A stretch of DNA of 64,000 bases. It comes from Streptococcus sp. oral taxon 061. Its GTDB lineage: Bacteria; Bacillota; Bacilli; Lactobacillales; Streptococcaceae. Positions 60,945-64,000 of the stretch are shown in pieces. A program made the position numbers and the translations under genes. Within the stretch, counting starts at the first letter, position 1, and each line of letters begins with the position of its first letter. The stretch spans positions 1,136,001 through 1,200,000 of the forward strand of contig NZ_CP058258.1 of assembly GCF_013394695.1 (NCBI RefSeq), given 5' to 3'. The notes under the pieces were generated by a model, which saw only the letters and a list, made by a program, of their open reading frames with translations, ran no database searches and was not told the DNA's origin.

Positions 60945-63900
60945 TCAAGTCTTGGCTTCAGAAATTCCTAATATTTCTTGAATTTCACTAAGTGTGAGAC
61001 TTCCACGAGACTCTGTTCCGTCCAAGACTTCAGAGACCAGATTTCTTTTCTGTTCCTGCAACTCTTGAATTTTCTCCTCGATTGTACCTCTAGTTACCAG
61101 ACGATAAACCTCAACAGCTTGTTCTTGTCCCATACGGTGGGCCCTGCCAATAGCCTGCGATTCAACTGCCGGATTCCACCATAAGTCTACCAGAATAACT
61201 GTGTCTGCACCAGTAAGATTGAGACCAACTCCACCAGCTTTTAGAGAAATCAAAAACACATCGCGCTCCCCTTGGTTAAAAGCCTTGGTCATTTCTTGGC
61301 GTTCCTGTGAAGGAGTTGAACCTGTAATCTTAAAGGAAGTTAAGCCAAGCTGTGGCAACTCCTCTTCGATGCGGTCAAGCATCCCCCTAAATTGGGAGAA
61401 GATGAGTACACGATGATTTCCTTCAGCAATTTGACTCAGTAGATCTCGTAAACTATCAAGTTTCCCGCTATCTCCCTTATAATCCTCCATAAATAGGGCT
61501 GGAGTATCACAAATCTGACGAAGACGCATGAGCCCTGTTAGAATTTCAACTCGATTTCGTTGAAATTCTGCATCGGTCACCTGACCCAAACGCTCTTGCA
61601 TTTGTTGAAGTTGAGCTAGATAGATGACCTTTTGCTGGTCTTCCAGTTCATTCTTATAAACAACTTCTATCAAATCAGGTAGCTCTGTAAGAACATCCTC
61701 TTTTTTTCGACGCATGACAAATGGTTTGATAAACTGTGCCACTCTCTCAGCCGGTAATTTCATAAAGTCTTTTTTTACTGGTAAAAGTCCTGGCAAGACA
61801 ATTTGAAAAATAGACCACAATTCGCCGAGGTTATTTTCAATCGGTGTTCCCGATAGAGCAAAGACTGATGGAACCACAAACTTTCTCAAAGTTTTCGCAA
61901 TTTTAGTCTGGGCATTTTTCATCACCTGAGCTTCATCTAGAAATAGAAAGTCAAAAGATAAATCCTGATAAATCTCGCTATCTTGCCTGAAAGTAGCATA
62001 ACTGGTCACATAGACCTGATGTTTTTCAGCTAAAATAGTCTCGCGATAAGGTTTCAATCCATGCACAACAGCTACATCCAAATGTGGTGCAAATTTTTTA
62101 AATTCATCAGCCCAATTATAGATGAGGCCAGATGGAGCAAGAATTAAAACTCGGTTTTTTTCGTGCATCTGGCTACTCAGAAAGGCAATAGCTTGTAAGG
62201 TCTTACCAAGTCCCATATCATCCGCTAAAATCCCACCAAATCCATAATGGTGAAGCATTTGAAGCCATTGAATCCCCTTTTTCTGATAATCTCTGAGATC
62301 AGCTTTGATATTCAGAGCTGTCATCGGAAAATCCTCTGGATGCGTCAAATCGTGCGCCAAATGCCTAAATTCTTCGGTAAATGTTACTTGGTCCTGATCC
62401 TTAAAAAGATGAGAAAGGGTATAAGACAATGATTTGCGTGCATGGAAAGTATCACTCTCTATCTCCCCAATTCCCAAATCATCCAAATCCTGACGAATAC
62501 GCTTGGTCTCTTCGTCGAAATAATAAACCTGGTTAGTGGAAGAAATATAATAATCTTGCTTTGCAACCAGAGCCTTCATCGCTCGATTAATTTCTTCTTG
62601 ATCTATATCCTGAAAATCAAATTGAATTTCTAGAAGACTTCCCTTGGACGAGATGTGGACTTGAGGTTTCTGAACTCGATAAAGGTCCTGCAAGCTCTCA
62701 GAAATCTTTAATTCTCCAAGCACCGCAAAGGCTGGCAAAATTTCCTGAAAGAACGTATGGATTGCATCAGCTTTCAAACTCTGACGCCATGAATGAAAAT
62801 CTGCTTCAAATCCAGCTGATAGAGCTAGCTGAAAAATCTTTTTTTCTAGTTGAATATCACTAGCAAAAGGGAGATTCTCTAGTTCATTTCGAGTAGTTAT
62901 TAAGCAAGTTTCATATTGGAACTGCATATCTAAACGAATAGATCCGTCCTCTTCTCGTTCCATGTAGAAAGACGGGCGGAAAGATTGAATTTGAAGCGAC
63001 TCAGGAGCCTCTACTTTTCCGAGCTCTTTAAACTGGGACAAGGTCGAAGCTAAGAGATCTCGATCACTACTATCAAACTGTAAAATCTTCCTACCACTAT
63101 GATCTAAAGGAACTTTTCTAAGAGCATCTAATAAACTAGCCTGTTTTTTCGTCATCAGGAAAAAATTCCCCTTGGAGAATAATACTTGTCCTCTGTAAAA
63201 GAAATTAAGCCCTGCCTGTTCGAAAATTTCCATTTCAAAATAGTTGGATTTTTCTTCAATTCTAAATGAAAATAAACCTGTTTGGCCATCAAAGTCTTGG
63301 AAGAGAAGATGATGATAACTCGAAAGTTGGTGGTCAAACTGAAAGGCATCTAAGCCCATCAGTAGACTAGCCCCCTGCTCAAAAAAGGTTTTAGGGAAAT
63401 AGAGATGTCGCCCTTGATTTGGAAAAAAAATATTGTAGTCAATCTTCTCTTCAACCAAACCTAATAAGAAATTCAAAACTTCTTGACTGGCTTTATCAAA
63501 TTGTTCAAGTTTTAATGAAGACTCATAATGCTTTCCTATCATGTAAGGTTTGGAAAACTCTATGACTTTTAAGAAAAGAGGGATATCCCTAATCACATAA
63601 AACTTGTCTTGCTGAGAAAGACCAATCCTTAAAGTCCAGATAATACGATTAGTTCCTGCTTCTACCTGACCCTGTGCAGAAAGCTGATAGAGGTCAGACT
63701 GACTAGGTGCTTGGATAGACTCCAAGAATTTTCCTCCGAAAGTCACTTGTGTCTCAACAGTTTCCTTTTCTTCCTGATTAGCCTCTAGATTGAGTAAGAT
63801 TTCTTGCCCTAGTTGGTCATTTTTTAGGTAATATTCCAATGCTGCCAAATGAACACAGTAACCTCTTTTTTTGAAAAAAGCACAGGTACAAAAAATCAAA

Positions 63901-64000
63901 TCGTCATCCAAACTATAGCGAATTTCTTCCTCCGCTACACGCGCATAGATGCGATGGTCCTGTTCTTTAATGATTTCAATCTGACCAGTTTCGTAGAGTT
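60945..64000 (-). CDS. SNF2-family DEAD/DEAH helicase with SWIM zinc finger (5' end beyond window)
   Basis: At least 1018 residues, open to the window edge. Near the visible N-terminus a SWIM finger CTCAFFKKRGYCVH (C-x-C-x8-C-x-H) follows LYETGQIEIIKEQ. The C-terminal half is a RapA/SNF2 motor: DDMGLGKTLQAIAFL (I), FLFLDEAQVMKN (II), SGTPIENNLGELWS (III), FSQFRGMLDRIEE (IV), GGVGLNLTGADTVILVDLWWNP (V), QAIGRAHRMGQ (VI). It probably remodels protein-DNA or protein-RNA complexes; bacterial role unclear. First visible gene of the murC transcript. Confidence 0.93.
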   Translation of the reverse strand, partial: LYETGQIEIIKEQDHRIYARVAEEEIRYSLDDDLIFCTCAFFKKRGYCVHLAALEYYLKNDQLGQEILLNLEANQEEKETVETQVTFGGKFLESIQAPSQSDLYQLSAQGQVEAGTNRIIWTLRIGLSQQDKFYVIRDIPLFLKVIEFSKPYMIGKHYESSLKLEQFDKASQEVLNFLLGLVEEKIDYNIFFPNQGRHLYFPKTFFEQGASLLMGLDAFQFDHQLSSYHHLLFQDFDGQTGLFSFRIEEKSNYFEMEIFEQAGLNFFYRGQVLFSKGNFFLMTKKQASLLDALRKVPLDHSGRKILQFDSSDRDLLASTLSQFKELGKVEAPESLQIQSFRPSFYMEREEDGSIRLDMQFQYETCLITTRNELENLPFASDIQLEKKIFQLALSAGFEADFHSWRQSLKADAIHTFFQEILPAFAVLGELKISESLQDLYRVQKPQVHISSKGSLLEIQFDFQDIDQEEINRAMKALVAKQDYYISSTNQVYYFDEETKRIRQDLDDLGIGEIESDTFHARKSLSYTLSHLFKDQDQVTFTEEFRHLAHDLTHPEDFPMTALNIKADLRDYQKKGIQWLQMLHHYGFGGILADDMGLGKTLQAIAFLSSQMHEKNRVLILAPSGLIYNWADEFKKFAPHLDVAVVHGLKPYRETILAEKHQVYVTSYATFRQDSEIYQDLSFDFLFLDEAQVMKNAQTKIAKTLRKFVVPSVFALSGTPIENNLGELWSIFQIVLPGLLPVKKDFMKLPAERVAQFIKPFVMRRKKEDVLTELPDLIEVVYKNELEDQQKVIYLAQLQQMQERLGQVTDAEFQRNRVEILTGLMRLRQICDTPALFMEDYKGDSGKLDSLRDLLSQIAEGNHRVLIFSQFRGMLDRIEEELPQLGLTSFKITGSTPSQERQEMTKAFNQGERDVFLISLKAGGVGLNLTGADTVILVDLWWNPAVESQAIGRAHRMGQEQAVEVYRLVTRGTIEEKIQELQEQKRNLVSEVLDGTESRGSLTLSEIQEILGISEAKT

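Overview
The window looks like a core chromosomal stretch of a mitis-group Streptococcus (S. mitis, S. oralis, S. infantis or a close relative). This rests on low G+C, strong AGGAGG ribosome sites, close protein matches to pneumococcal genes as I remember them (pyrR-pyrB-carA-carB, nth, htpX/lemA, fba-vncSR-vex, pncA-codY-deaD-har-murT-gatD-pepQ, murC-mltG-greA), and a surface amidase with choline-binding repeats. Blocks that are apart in pneumococcus are joined here, so a non-pneumococcal member is more likely. No insertion sequence, prophage, CRISPR array or rRNA was seen. No database search was possible: family names come from motif recognition.

Layout. 1-3.3 kb: pyrimidine operon pyrR-pyrB-carA-carB (minus) behind a PyrR attenuator. 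3.3-9.1 kb: nth and a YceD gene, a small helical protein, an ABC-F ribosome-protection-type gene behind an attenuator with a three-codon leader ORF, htpX-lemA, rsmG. 9.1-10.7 kb: hairpin repeats and pyrP, also PyrR-attenuated. 10.7-17.4 kb: CPBP membrane protein, cppA-serine hydrolase-EamA operon, a nuclease/phosphatase-fold enzyme, glucose PTS. 17.5-22.3 kb: radical SAM ytqA, mnmM, a small gene, Na+/H+ antiporter, YihY. 22.3-27.6 kb: ATP-grasp enzyme, dicarboxylate/amino-acid symporter, DUF3397 gene, choline-binding amidase, small membrane protein, tRNA-Thr. 27.6-34.8 kb: acetyltransferase, a three-gene ABC-2 exporter with a cre at its promoter, three small unknown genes, a phosphatase, a lipase-like hydrolase, fba. 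35-40.6 kb: vncS-vncR, vex3-vex2-vex1, tRNA-Leu. 40.7-49.6 kb: pncA, codY, deaD, har, murT-gatD, pepQ, acetyltransferase. 49.6-52.2 kb: tandem 49-bp hairpin repeats and nadE-pncB. 52.2-64 kb: XRE regulator/membrane pair, HAD enzyme, acetyltransferases, permease, greA, mltG, murC, a disordered protein and a SNF2 helicase cut by the window end.

Common themes are pyrimidine supply (biosynthesis and uptake both under PyrR), NAD salvage (pncA, pncB, nadE), carbon and nitrogen control (cre sites at ptsG and the ABC-2 operon, a CodY box at codY), and the cell wall (murC, mltG, murT-gatD, the amidase). The most notable signals are (1) the Met-Asn-Asn leader ORF and terminator/antiterminator ahead of the ABC-F gene, (2) a repeat family with a conserved core and exchangeable hairpins at two loci, (3) four genes whose -10 box lies 6-7 bases before the ATG, implying leaderless mRNAs, and (4) an endonuclease III lacking two iron-sulfur cysteines.
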